Shown: one piece after another, positions 56,595 to 64,000 of the stretch | Position numbering within the stretch: position 1 is the stretch's first letter | Layout of the letters: each line of letters starts with the position of its first letter | Assembly (NCBI RefSeq): GCF_902706035.1 | Contig: NZ_CACSJA010000012.1 | Span: 1 to 64,000, forward strand | Length of the DNA stretch: 64,000 nucleotides | Direction: 5' to 3' | From: Pantoea sp. 18069 | GTDB lineage: Bacteria > Pseudomonadota > Gammaproteobacteria > Burkholderiales > Burkholderiaceae_C | Program-made: the position numbers and the translations under genes | The notes under the pieces: generated by a model | What the model saw: only the letters and a program-made list of their open reading frames with translations | Database searches by the model: none | What the model was told of the DNA's origin: nothing

Positions 56595-58988
56595 ATGTCT
56601 GCACTGTTTGAAGCGACCGCCCTGGTCGTTCCGTTCGAGAAACTGCGAATGAGCGACGTCGAGTCCGTCGGCGGCAAGAACGCCTCGCTCGGCGAAATGA
56701 TCTCCCAGCTGCCCGAGGGCGTGAAGGTGCCCACGGGCTTCGCGACCACGGCCCATGCGTTCCGCGAATTCCTGGCCTTCGAAGGCCTGGCCGACCGCAT
56801 CAACGCCAAGCTCGCCACGCTCGACATCGAAGACGTGCGCGCGCTGGCGGTGGTCGGTGCGGAAATCCGCGCCATGGTCGAGAACCAGCCTTTCCCCGCC
56901 GATCTGCAAAAAGCCATTGGCGAAGCCTTCGCCACGCTGAGCGCGGGCAATGCCCAGGCGTCGTTTGCCGTGCGTTCCTCGGCCACGGCCGAAGATCTGC
57001 CCGACGCATCGTTCGCGGGCCAGCAGGAGACTTTCCTGAACGTGGTCGGCATCGACGATGTGCTGCACAAGATGAAGGAAGTCTTCGCCTCGCTGTACAA
57101 CGACCGCGCGATTTCCTACCGCGTGCACAAGGGCTTCGCCCACGACGTCGTGGCCCTGTCGGCCGGCGTGCAGCGCATGGTGCGCTCGGACACCGGCGCG
57201 GCCGGCGTGATGTTCACCATAGACACCGAATCGGGCTTTGAAGACGTGGTGTTCATCACCTCGAGCTACGGCCTGGGCGAGACCGTGGTGCAGGGCGCCG
57301 TGAACCCCGACGAGTTCTATGTGCACAAGCCCATGCTCAAGGCCGGCAAGAAGGCGCTGATCCGCCGCAACCTCGGCTCCAAACTGGTGCAGATGGTGTT
57401 TGCCTCGGCCGAGGAAAAGGCCGCCAGCGGCAAGCTGGTCAAGACCACCGATGTGGCGCCCGAACTGCGCAACCGCTACTCGCTGACCGACGCCGACGTC
57501 GAGCAGCTCGCCCGCTACGCGCTGGTGATCGAGGAGCACTACGGTCGTCCCATGGACATCGAGTGGGGCAAGGACGGCACCGACGGCCAGATCTACATCC
57601 TGCAGGCGCGTCCCGAGACCGTGAAGAGCCAGTCCAAGGGCCAGGCCGAACTGCGCTACAAGCTCATGGGCACGGGCGCCGTGCTGGCCGAAGGCCGCGC
57701 CATCGGCCAGAAGATCGGTACCGGCCCGGTGCGTCTGGTCAGCGACATCTCGCAGATGGACCAGGTCCAGGCCGGCGACGTGCTGGTCACCGACATGACC
57801 GACCCCAACTGGGAGCCGGTGATGAAGCGTGCCTCGGCCATCGTCACCAACCGCGGCGGCCGCACCTGCCACGCGGCCATCATCGCGCGTGAACTGGGCA
57901 TTCCGGCCGTGGTCGGCTGCGGCAATGCGACCGACCTGCTCAAGGCCGGCACGCTGGTGACCGTGTCCTGCGCCGAAGGCGACACCGGCAAGATCTACGA
58001 CGGCCTGATCGAAACCGAAGTCACCGAAGTGCAGCGCGGCACGATGCCCGAGATCTCGACCAAGATCATGATGAACGTCGGCAACCCCCAGCTGGCCTTC
58101 GACTTCGCACAGCTGCCCAATGACGGCGTGGGTCTGGCGCGCGTCGAGTTCATCATCAACAACAACATCGGCGTGCACCCCAAGGCCATCCTCGACTACC
58201 CCGCGGTCGATGCCGACCTGAAGAAGGCCGTCGAGTCCGTGGCCCGCGGCCACGCCTCGCCGCGCGCCTTCTATGTCGACAAGGTGGCCGAAGGTGTGGC
58301 GACGATCGCCGCGGCTTTCTACCCCAAGCCGGTCATCGTGCGCATGTCGGACTTCAAGTCCAACGAGTACCGCAAGCTCATCGGCGGCAGCCGCTACGAG
58401 CCCGAGGAAGAGAACCCGATGCTGGGCTTTCGCGGCGCGGCGCGCTACATCAGCGCCGACTTCGGCGAAGCCTTCAAGATGGAATGCGAAGCCCTGCACC
58501 GCGTGCGCGAGGACATGGGTCTGACCAACGTGCAGATCATGATTCCCTTCGTGCGCACCTTGCGCCAGGCCGAGCGCGTGAACCAGCTGCTGGCCGACAA
58601 CGGCCTCAAGCGCGGCGACAACGGCCTCAAGCTCATCATGATGTGCGAAGTGCCCTCGAACGCCATCCTGGCCGACGAGTTCCTCGAACACTTCGACGGT
58701 TTCTCCATCGGCTCGAACGACCTGACCCAGCTGACGCTGGGCCTGGACCGCGATTCCGGCCTGGAACTGCTGGCCGCCGACTTCGACGAACGCGACCCGG
58801 CCGTCAAGAAGCTGCTCGAGCGCGTCATCGCCGCCTGCCTGGCCAAGGGCAAGTACGTGGGCATCTGCGGCCAGGGCCCTTCGGACCACCCCGACTTCGC
58901 GCTGTGGCTTGCCGACCTGAAGATCTCGTCGATCTCGCTGAACCCCGACAGCGTCGTTGCCACCTGGCAGCAACTCGCAGCCCGCTGA
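56595..58988 (+). CDS. ppsA: Phosphoenolpyruvate synthase
   Basis: 797 residues. It has an N-terminal PEP-utilising ATP-grasp domain ([34 protein letters not shown]), the swivelling phosphohistidine domain with the catalytic His in [19 protein letters not shown], and a C-terminal barrel with [16 protein letters not shown] and the Cys in VGICGQGPS. It converts pyruvate and ATP to PEP, AMP and phosphate for gluconeogenesis. GGAGC precedes ATG 56595. Confidence 0.96.
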   Translation: MSALFEATALVVPFEKLRMSDVESVGGKNASLGEMISQLPEGVKVPTGFATTAHAFREFLAFEGLADRINAKLATLDIEDVRALAVVGAEIRAMVENQPFPADLQKAIGEAFATLSAGNAQASFAVRSSATAEDLPDASFAGQQETFLNVVGIDDVLHKMKEVFASLYNDRAISYRVHKGFAHDVVALSAGVQRMVRSDTGAAGVMFTIDTESGFEDVVFITSSYGLGETVVQGAVNPDEFYVHKPMLKAGKKALIRRNLGSKLVQMVFASAEEKAASGKLVKTTDVAPELRNRYSLTDADVEQLARYALVIEEHYGRPMDIEWGKDGTDGQIYILQARPETVKSQSKGQAELRYKLMGTGAVLAEGRAIGQKIGTGPVRLVSDISQMDQVQAGDVLVTDMTDPNWEPVMKRASAIVTNRGGRTCHAAIIARELGIPAVVGCGNATDLLKAGTLVTVSCAEGDTGKIYDGLIETEVTEVQRGTMPEISTKIMMNVGNPQLAFDFAQLPNDGVGLARVEFIINNNIGVHPKAILDYPAVDADLKKAVESVARGHASPRAFYVDKVAEGVATIAAAFYPKPVIVRMSDFKSNEYRKLIGGSRYEPEEENPMLGFRGAARYISADFGEAFKMECEALHRVREDMGLTNVQIMIPFVRTLRQAERVNQLLADNGLKRGDNGLKLIMMCEVPSNAILADEFLEHFDGFSIGSNDLTQLTLGLDRDSGLELLAADFDERDPAVKKLLERVIAACLAKGKYVGICGQGPSDHPDFALWLADLKISSISLNPDSVVATWQQLAAR

Positions 58989-59076
58989 AATTAGGCCCCC
59001 CTGAGCCGCTGCGCGGCCCTTCCTCGCTGCCCCCTTGCTGGGGCACGCCAGTATCTGGCGCTGCGTTCAGGCGCGG

Positions 59077-59112
59077 AAATAAAAAAAGCGGCCTGGGCCG
59101 CTTTTTTTATTT
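59077..59112. terminator. Bidirectional terminator between ppsA and FKBP genes
   Basis: GCGGCC and GGCCGC around a two-base loop are flanked by AAATAAAAAAA and TTTTTTTATTT, so the whole 17-base stem is perfect and both strands end in a T-run. It serves the two convergent genes. Confidence 0.93.
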
Positions 59113-59123
59113 GCCGGGAGGTC

Positions 59124-59477
59124 TTAGACCGCCAGCAACTCGACGTCGAACTTGAGCGTGGCGTTCGGAGGAATCACGCCGCCGGCGCCGCGTGCGCCAT
59201 AGCCCAGGGCTGCGGGGATGATCAGCGTGCGTGCACCGCCGACCTTCATGCCCTGCACGCCTTCGTCCCATCCCTTGATCACCATGCCGGCGCCCAGGGC
59301 GAAGACGAAGGGGTCCTTGCGGTCCTTGCTCGAATCGAACTTGGCGCCTTGCACGCCCTCGTTGTAAAGCCAGCCGGTGTAGTGCACCGTGACATTGCCG
59401 CCGCGCTTGGCTTCAGCGCCGTCGCCCACAACGGTGTCTTCGTATTGCAGGCCGGATGCGGTGGTGGTGAAAGCCAT
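59124..59477 (-). CDS. FKBP-type peptidyl-prolyl isomerase
   Basis: 117 residues, a bare FKBP12-like domain. ASGLQYEDTVVGDGAEAKRG, VTVHYTGWLYN, FVFALGAGMVIKGWDEGVQGM and LGYGARGAGGVIPPNATLKFDVELL match the active-site framework. There is no signal peptide, so it is cytoplasmic. The start at 59477 begins MAFTTTASG; the longer open frame upstream is not protein-like. Confidence 0.93.
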   Translation of the reverse strand: MAFTTTASGLQYEDTVVGDGAEAKRGGNVTVHYTGWLYNEGVQGAKFDSSKDRKDPFVFALGAGMVIKGWDEGVQGMKVGGARTLIIPAALGYGARGAGGVIPPNATLKFDVELLAV

Positions 59478-59568
59478 GAGAAATCCTTGAAATATGCGTC
59501 TGTGAAAAGTGCCCGGAGCGGGCACATGACCGCGGACCGGTGAAGTCCGCGCGTCGCCATACCGTACT

Positions 59569-59874
59569 TTACTTCTTGGCGCGCGCCGCGACCCAGCGAT
59601 TGGCAAAAGCCTGTACATCGCTGAGCCGTTTGAGCAGGTCCTGGCCCGACAGCGTGACGATGTAGCCATCGCTGCCGTGCTCGAGCAAGCCGCACTCGCG
59701 CAACTCCTTGATGCGGGTGTTGAGCGTGTTGGGCGTGATGCCTCCCACGCTGTCCTGCAGCAGGCGAAACGTCTGGGGATGGCCATCCCGGAGCGCCCAC
59801 AGCACCCGCAGCGCATAACGGCATTCGAGCCGCTCGAACAGCTGGTTGATGGCGACATTTTCCTTGGGGCTCAT
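59569..59874 (-). CDS. HxlR-like winged-helix transcriptional regulator
   Basis: 101 residues. LFERLECRYALRVLWALRDGH, then FRLLQDSVGGITPNTLNTRIKELRECGLLE and the wing HGSDGYIVTLS, is the HxlR/MarR-like wHTH pattern, without the conserved cysteine of redox-sensing HxlR proteins in the first helix (the Cys is at ECRY). It lies upstream of the FKBP gene on the same strand with a 91-base gap. Its target is unknown. Confidence 0.8.
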   Translation of the reverse strand: MSPKENVAINQLFERLECRYALRVLWALRDGHPQTFRLLQDSVGGITPNTLNTRIKELRECGLLEHGSDGYIVTLSGQDLLKRLSDVQAFANRWVAARAKK

Positions 59875-60067
59875 GGACGCTTCTCCTTGCGCGATGGGGG
59901 TTGAGCGGTGCGTTGGCCAGCTTCGCCAAGTCGTGATTGACTATAGCGTGGAAACTATCTTGCTACAAGTTTAATAGCTTCTAAGCCACGCCCATCCGGC
60001 GCAGGCGTTCCAAAATGTGCAAAATCCGGGCAATTGTTGCTGTCAAGCCACGATGGCCTGCGGGTGC

Positions 60068-60994
60068 CTATGCAGCGCCGTCTGCGTTGCTCGGCGCCGG
60101 CCCGCAGGCATGCAGATGCGCGACCAGCAAGCGCGCAGCCGGGCTCAACTGGTCCTGGCTGCGGTAGCAGATCGCGAAGCGCCGCCGGGCCCAGGCGTCG
60201 GCCAGCGGCACCAGCCGCAGGCCATAGGCCTGGGCGAACGGCTGGGCGATCTCTGCGGGTATCACGCTGATGGCGAGGTTGGCGCGCACCACGCGCAGCG
60301 CGGCGTCGAAGTGCGAGACCTGCATGCGGTGCTGCAGCATCTTGCCCTCCACGGCCGCGGTGCGCGTGAGCAGTTGCTGCACGGCGCTGAGCGCGGGCAT
60401 GCTCACGTATTCGTAGTCGAGCACTTCGGCAAAATGCACTTGCGCACGCGCGGCGACGGGGTGGCTGGCATGCGCGCAGATCGCCAGGTGGTCGCCGCGG
60501 TAGGACTGGGTCTGCAGGCCTGCGAGGTCGGCCGCATCCCAGCAGATGCCTACCGAGGCGCTGCCGTCGCGCACGCCGCGCGCGACGTCGGGGCTTACGC
60601 GTTCCTCGAGGCTGACCTGGATCTGGCCATGGCCCGGGGCCTGCAGGAACGCGGCCACGTCGTCGGCCAGCGACTCGGCCATCACGGACGCCGTGACCAG
60701 CAGCCGCACATGGCCGCGCGTGCCCTGGGCATAGCCGGCCATGTCGCGCGCGATCAGTTCGCTGCGCGCGAGCAGCGCGCGCGCATGCTCGAGCAGGGTC
60801 TCGCCTGCGGGCGTGGGCGCCACGCCGCGGCGCTTGCGCACCAGCAGTTGCGTGCCGACCTGGTACTCGAGCTGGGCCAGCCGCTTGCTGATGGCCGAGC
60901 CGACCATGGCCTGTTGCAGCCCCACGGCGGCGATGCTGCGCTGCTCGCAGACGGCGATGAACAGCCGCAGGGTCGTCAGGTCCAGATCACGCAT
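60068..60994 (-). CDS. LysR-family transcriptional regulator
   Basis: 308 residues. The winged helix is DLTTLRLFIAVCEQRSIAAV with GSAISKRLAQLEYQVGTQLL; the effector domain follows with YEYVSMPALSAV. It is divergent from the HMG-CoA-lyase-like gene across a 122-base gap that holds two copies of TTCCNNTTGGGAA, a plausible binding site. It probably controls the acid/CoA cluster beginning at 61117. Confidence 0.92.
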   Translation of the reverse strand: MRDLDLTTLRLFIAVCEQRSIAAVGLQQAMVGSAISKRLAQLEYQVGTQLLVRKRRGVAPTPAGETLLEHARALLARSELIARDMAGYAQGTRGHVRLLVTASVMAESLADDVAAFLQAPGHGQIQVSLEERVSPDVARGVRDGSASVGICWDAADLAGLQTQSYRGDHLAICAHASHPVAARAQVHFAEVLDYEYVSMPALSAVQQLLTRTAAVEGKMLQHRMQVSHFDAALRVVRANLAISVIPAEIAQPFAQAYGLRLVPLADAWARRRFAICYRSQDQLSPAARLLVAHLHACGPAPSNADGAA

Positions 60995-61016
60995 GGGCGG
61001 GCAGGGGATTGAGGTA

Positions 61017-61070
61017 TTCCATTTGGGAAGGATAGGGGTTCCAAAATTGATTATCCGTTCCCCTTGGGAA
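61017..61070. promoter_or_regulatory. Paired dyads, candidate LysR operator, with -10 element
   Basis: TTCCATTTGGGAA (61017-61029) and TTCCCCTTGGGAA (61058-61070) are two near-identical dyads 41 bases apart, and TTCC recurs at 61039. TAGAAT (61075-61080) just downstream may be the -10 of the forward promoter. Two sites of this spacing fit a LysR tetramer. Confidence 0.6.
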
Positions 61071-61116
61071 TTCCTAGAATCATCGCATTCCCTTATTACA
61101 ACGATTTGGAGACTGC

Positions 61117-62130
61117 ATGCCGTTCACTGCCTCCCTTGCTCCCGGCCCGCGCCGCGCCGGTATGCACCGCGCCGGTATGCACCGCGCCGTGATTCGCGAA
61201 GTCGGTCTGCGCGACGGCCTGCAAAGCCTGGCCAGCCTGCTGCCGACGGCGCGCAAGATCGAATGGATAGCTGCCGCCTATGCCGCGGGCCAGCGCGAGA
61301 TCGAAGTCGGCTCCTTCGTGCCTGCGCGCCTGCTGCCGCAACTGGCCGACACCGCTGAAGTGCTGGCCCATGCGAAGACGCTGCCTGGCCTGGTCGCCTC
61401 GGTGCTGGTACCCAACCTCAAGGGCGCGCAGCGTGCGCTCGAATGCGGCGCCGACCTGCTGGTCGTGCCGCTGTCGGCCAGCCATGCGCACAGCCTCGCG
61501 AACCTGCGCAAGACCCCCGACGAAGTGGTCGCCGAAGTGGCGCGCATACGCGCCGAGCGCGACGCCGGCGGCCATGCGACGCTGATCGAAGGCGGCGTGG
61601 GCACGGCGTTTGGCTGTACGCTGCAAGGCGAGGTGGCGCCCGGCGAAGTGCTGCGGCTGATGGTGGCGCTGCTGGACGCAGGCGCGGACCGCGTGAGCCT
61701 GGCCGACACCGTGGGCTTTGCCGACCCCGAAAGCGTGCGCCGGCTGTTTGAAAGCGCGCGCCGCGAGGTGGGCGACAAGCTGGCCTGCGCGCATTTCCAC
61801 GATACGCGCGGCATGGGCCTGGCCAATGCCTACGCGGCCTGGCAGACCGGCATAGACCGCTTCGATGCCTGCCTGGCCGGCATTGGCGGCTGCCCGCACG
61901 CGCCCGGCGCGAGCGGCAATGTGGCGACCGAAGACCTGGCGTTCATGCTCGAGCGCATGGGCGTGGTCACGGGATTGGATGTCCAGGCCCTGCTGGCATT
62001 GCGCCAGCGACTCGGGGCCTGGTTGCCGGGGGAAACCCTGCATGGCGTGCTGTGGCAGGCAGGTCTGCCGCAGGTGCTCAATGGCGCGGCGGCCCTGCTG
62101 CCTGAGCCGGTTTTGGATGGAATGCGATGA
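61117..62130 (+). CDS. Hydroxymethylglutaryl-CoA lyase family protein
   Basis: 337 residues from ATG 61117; RBS GGAG is ten bases before. The DRE-TIM lyase pattern is IREVGLRDGLQSL with the Arg-Asp pair, EVGSFVPARLLPQLADTAEV, the metal histidines in CAHFHDTRGMGLANAY and the catalytic loop GGCPHAPGASGNVATED. It cleaves HMG-CoA or a near relative such as 3-hydroxy-3-methyl or citramalyl-type acyl-CoA. The N-terminus carries an imperfectly placed RAGMHRAGMHRA tract from a 15-base tandem repeat, which creates further ATG starts at 61162 and 61177. It overlaps the CoA-transferase gene in ATGA. Confidence 0.9.
   Translation: MPFTASLAPGPRRAGMHRAGMHRAVIREVGLRDGLQSLASLLPTARKIEWIAAAYAAGQREIEVGSFVPARLLPQLADTAEVLAHAKTLPGLVASVLVPNLKGAQRALECGADLLVVPLSASHAHSLANLRKTPDEVVAEVARIRAERDAGGHATLIEGGVGTAFGCTLQGEVAPGEVLRLMVALLDAGADRVSLADTVGFADPESVRRLFESARREVGDKLACAHFHDTRGMGLANAYAAWQTGIDRFDACLAGIGGCPHAPGASGNVATEDLAFMLERMGVVTGLDVQALLALRQRLGAWLPGETLHGVLWQAGLPQVLNGAAALLPEPVLDGMR
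61152..61181 (+). repeat. 15-base tandem repeat inside the lyase N-terminus
   Basis: CCGCGCCGGTATGCA occurs twice in a row (61152-61166, 61167-61181), followed by a nine-base partial third copy. The unit is a multiple of three and adds five residues per copy, so copy number could vary without breaking the frame. Confidence 0.8.
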
Positions 62131-63338
62131 CTGAGAATTTGAAGACGGGGGCCGCCGCGCTGCCGCTTGCGGGACTGCGGGTGGTGGAGTTTTCCCATAT
62201 GGTCATGGGGCCGACCTGCGGCATGGTGCTGGCCGATCTTGGCGCCGAGGTCATCAAGGTCGAGCCCGTCGATGGCGACCGCACGCGCCACCTGCTGGGC
62301 GCGGGCGCGGGCTTCTTCCCGATGTTCAACCGCAACAAGAAGAGCATTGCGCTCGACCTGCGCCACCCCGAGGGCCTGCAGGCGGCGATACGCCTGGCCT
62401 CGTCGGCCGACGTGGTGGTGCAGAACTTCAAGCCCGGCGTGATGACCAAGTACGGCCTCGACTACAGCGCGCTGTCGCGCCTCAACGAGCGCCTGATCTA
62501 TGTGAACCACACGGGCTTCCTGCCCGGCCCCTACGACAAGCGCACGGCGCTTGACGAAGTGGTGCAGATGATGGGCGGGCTGGCCTATATGACCGGCCGC
62601 CCCGGCGACCCGCTGCGCGCGGGTGCCAGCGTCAACGACATCATGGGCGGCATGTTCGGCGCGATCGGCGCGATGGCGGCGCTGATGCAGCGCGGCATCA
62701 CCGGCAAGGGCCAGGAAGTCGATTCGGCGCTGTTCGAGAACAACGTGTTTCTCGTTGGCCAGCACATGATGCAGTACGCCGTCACGGGCGAGCCGGCCGC
62801 GCCCATGCCCGAGCGCATTTCGGCCTGGGCGGTCTACGACGTGTTCAGCGTCAAGGACGAGGGCCAGATCTTTCTCGCGGCCGTGAGCGATGCGCAGTGG
62901 AACACGCTGTGCACGGCCATGGGCTTTGCCGATCTGCAGGCCGACCCGGCGTTTGCAAGCAACAACGACCGGGTGCGCGCGCGCCCCACGCTGATGCCCG
63001 AGCTGCGCCGGCGCCTGGCCGCCTACGGCACGCAGGAGCTGTCGGAAATCTTCGAGCGCAATGGCCTGCCCTATGCGCCCATCGTGCGGCCCGAGCAATT
63101 GTTCGACGACCCGCACCTCAACGCCACGGGCGGACTGGCCGAGATCACGCTCACCGACGGCGAGCGCGCGGGCCAGACGGCGCGCACCGCGCTGCTGCCC
63201 ATACGCATGGACGGCCAGCGTCCGGGCATTCGCCACAACCCGCCGACGCTGGGCGAGCACACCCGGCAATTGCTGGAGTCGCTGGGCTACGGCCCCGATG
63301 AAGTCACGGCGATGGAGGCCAACGGCGCCGTCGCCTAG
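62127..63338 (+). CDS. Family III CoA-transferase (CaiB/BaiF type)
   Basis: 403 residues. LAGLRVVEFSHMVMGPTCGMVLADLGAEVIKVEP (split at about 12-44) is the family opening; RNKKSIALDLRHPEG, VQNFKPGVMTKYGLD and DPLRAGASVNDIMGGM, around the expected catalytic aspartate, follow. It moves CoA between carboxylic acids. Coupled to the lyase gene, it should activate an acid (for example a hydroxy-methyl dicarboxylate) to the CoA ester the lyase then splits. The order and the Bug gene after it fit one catabolic unit. Confidence 0.92.
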   Translation: MTENLKTGAAALPLAGLRVVEFSHMVMGPTCGMVLADLGAEVIKVEPVDGDRTRHLLGAGAGFFPMFNRNKKSIALDLRHPEGLQAAIRLASSADVVVQNFKPGVMTKYGLDYSALSRLNERLIYVNHTGFLPGPYDKRTALDEVVQMMGGLAYMTGRPGDPLRAGASVNDIMGGMFGAIGAMAALMQRGITGKGQEVDSALFENNVFLVGQHMMQYAVTGEPAAPMPERISAWAVYDVFSVKDEGQIFLAAVSDAQWNTLCTAMGFADLQADPAFASNNDRVRARPTLMPELRRRLAAYGTQELSEIFERNGLPYAPIVRPEQLFDDPHLNATGGLAEITLTDGERAGQTARTALLPIRMDGQRPGIRHNPPTLGEHTRQLLESLGYGPDEVTAMEANGAVA

Positions 63339-63398
63339 CCTACCGAGCCTGCGCGTGATGCGCAGGCTTTTCGAAATGAAAAGAGCCGGAGACAAAAA

Positions 63399-64000
63399 AT
63401 GCATTTCCCCACGACTTCCCGCCGCAGCATTCTTGCGCTGGCCGCCGCCAGCCTGGTCGCGCCCTTGAGCGCCATGGCCCAGGCCGACAGGCCGCTGCGC
63501 GTGATCCTGCCGCTGTCGGCAGGCTCGGGCGCCGACGGCGCGATCCGCGCGATCAGCACCCAGCTCGCCAGGGCCGTGGGCCACCCCGTGGTCATCGAGA
63601 ACCTGCCCGGCGCGGGGGGCATCACGGGCACGGCGCAGATCGTGCGCGGGCCCAGGGACGGCTCGACGATAGGCGTGGTGTCCAACAACCATGTGGTCAA
63701 TCCCAGCGTCTATCCCTCGATCCCGTTCGACGCACTCCAGGACATCGCGCCCATCACCATCATCGGCGCGACGCCGTTCGTGCTGGTCGCCAACCCTGGC
63801 TTGCCGGCGCGCACTATCCAGGAACTCGTGGCGCTGGCCAAGGCCAGGCCCGGCGCGCTCAACTACGGCTCGTCAGGCAACGGCACCATCTTGCACCTGG
63901 GCGCGGCAATGTTCGTCGACCAGGCCGGGATCGACATCAAGCACATTCCCTACAAGGGCATGGGCATGCTGATGAACGACCTGCTCAGCGGTCAGGTCCA
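63399..64000 (+). CDS. Bug/TctC-type periplasmic receptor, 3' part outside the window
   Basis: The first 200 residues are visible. The export signal SRRSILALAAASLVAPLSAMA with twin arginines ends near residue 28. The Bug pattern follows: LRVILPLSAGSGADGAIRAI, VVIENLPGAGGITGTAQI and INYG-type strands, with IKHIPYKGMGMLMNDLLSGQV at the edge. It should bind the carboxylic acid metabolised by the CoA-transferase and lyase. GGAGA lies before ATG 63399. Confidence 0.9.
   Translation, partial: MHFPTTSRRSILALAAASLVAPLSAMAQADRPLRVILPLSAGSGADGAIRAISTQLARAVGHPVVIENLPGAGGITGTAQIVRGPRDGSTIGVVSNNHVVNPSVYPSIPFDALQDIAPITIIGATPFVLVANPGLPARTIQELVALAKARPGALNYGSSGNGTILHLGAAMFVDQAGIDIKHIPYKGMGMLMNDLLSGQV

Overview
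The window reads as chromosomal DNA of a GC-rich betaproteobacterium, most likely of the Comamonadaceae (Comamonas, Acidovorax or Delftia type). The reasons are the high GC coding style, Bug/TctC-type periplasmic receptors at both ends, branched-chain (LIV) ABC transporters, the bamC-dapA block, the parE-transglycosylase-parC order, the divergent ppsR/ppsA pair, and intergenic filler of the CCCCCTGAGCCGCT kind. This placement rests on gene content recognised by eye, not on a database search. No rRNA, tRNA, CRISPR array or prophage was seen.

Layout. 1-700: right end of an IS66 element that has cut off the front of a Bug receptor gene. 700-8509: a same-strand catabolic operon (PdxA2-like dehydrogenase, HIBADH-type reductase, IlvD/Edd sugar-acid dehydratase, Bug receptor, COG3618 lactonase, acylating acetaldehyde dehydrogenase, and a frameshifted 4-hydroxy-2-oxovalerate aldolase). 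8578-12263: an exported aldo/keto reductase coupled to an ATP/ADP-antiporter-like membrane protein, a glycine-zipper lipoprotein and a SlyD-like isomerase. 12385-19563: aldehyde dehydrogenase plus a complete LIV-type ABC importer, with a divergent AraC-type regulator. 19682-25626: housekeeping genes (RoxA-like oxygenase, Ala-rich lipoprotein, BamC, DapA, methyltransferase, a 46-residue membrane microprotein, MFS transporter). 25764-30966: topoisomerase IV parE and parC with a lytic transglycosylase between them. 31089-37381: ParD/ParE toxin-antitoxin pair, RidA, ComEC, and a circularly permuted ATP-grasp/alpha-E pair. 37613-40926: VF530-like protein, bacterioferritin, AhpC and AhpF. 41189-53213: a large amino-acid/lactam cluster (RraA-like aldolase, D-2-hydroxyacid dehydrogenase, LysR regulator, aminotransferase, polar amino-acid ABC importer, PxpB/PxpC/PxpA, two BCCP-like proteins and a biotin carboxylase). 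53276-59874: chemoreceptor, PpsR/PpsA, FKBP and an HxlR-like regulator. 60068-64000: LysR regulator, HMG-CoA-lyase-like enzyme, family III CoA-transferase and a Bug receptor that runs off the end.

Two regions deserve attention. In the first operon the enzyme set fits a route in which a 5-deoxy-pentono-lactone is opened, dehydrated to 4-hydroxy-2-oxovalerate, and split to pyruvate and acetaldehyde, then acetyl-CoA; the aldolase gene is broken and the operon borders an IS element. In the 41-53 kb cluster, PxpA/B/C sit with a biotin carboxylase, one normal BCCP and one BCCP-like protein that lacks the biotinylated lysine. The KipI/KipA fold of PxpB/PxpC is also the carboxyltransferase fold of urea carboxylase, so a split, biotin-dependent lactam- or amide-opening enzyme is a reasonable hypothesis. 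Together with the aminotransferase, aldolase and 2-hydroxyacid dehydrogenase, it could feed a 4-hydroxyglutamate-like compound into pyruvate and glyoxylate. Both ideas are inference.
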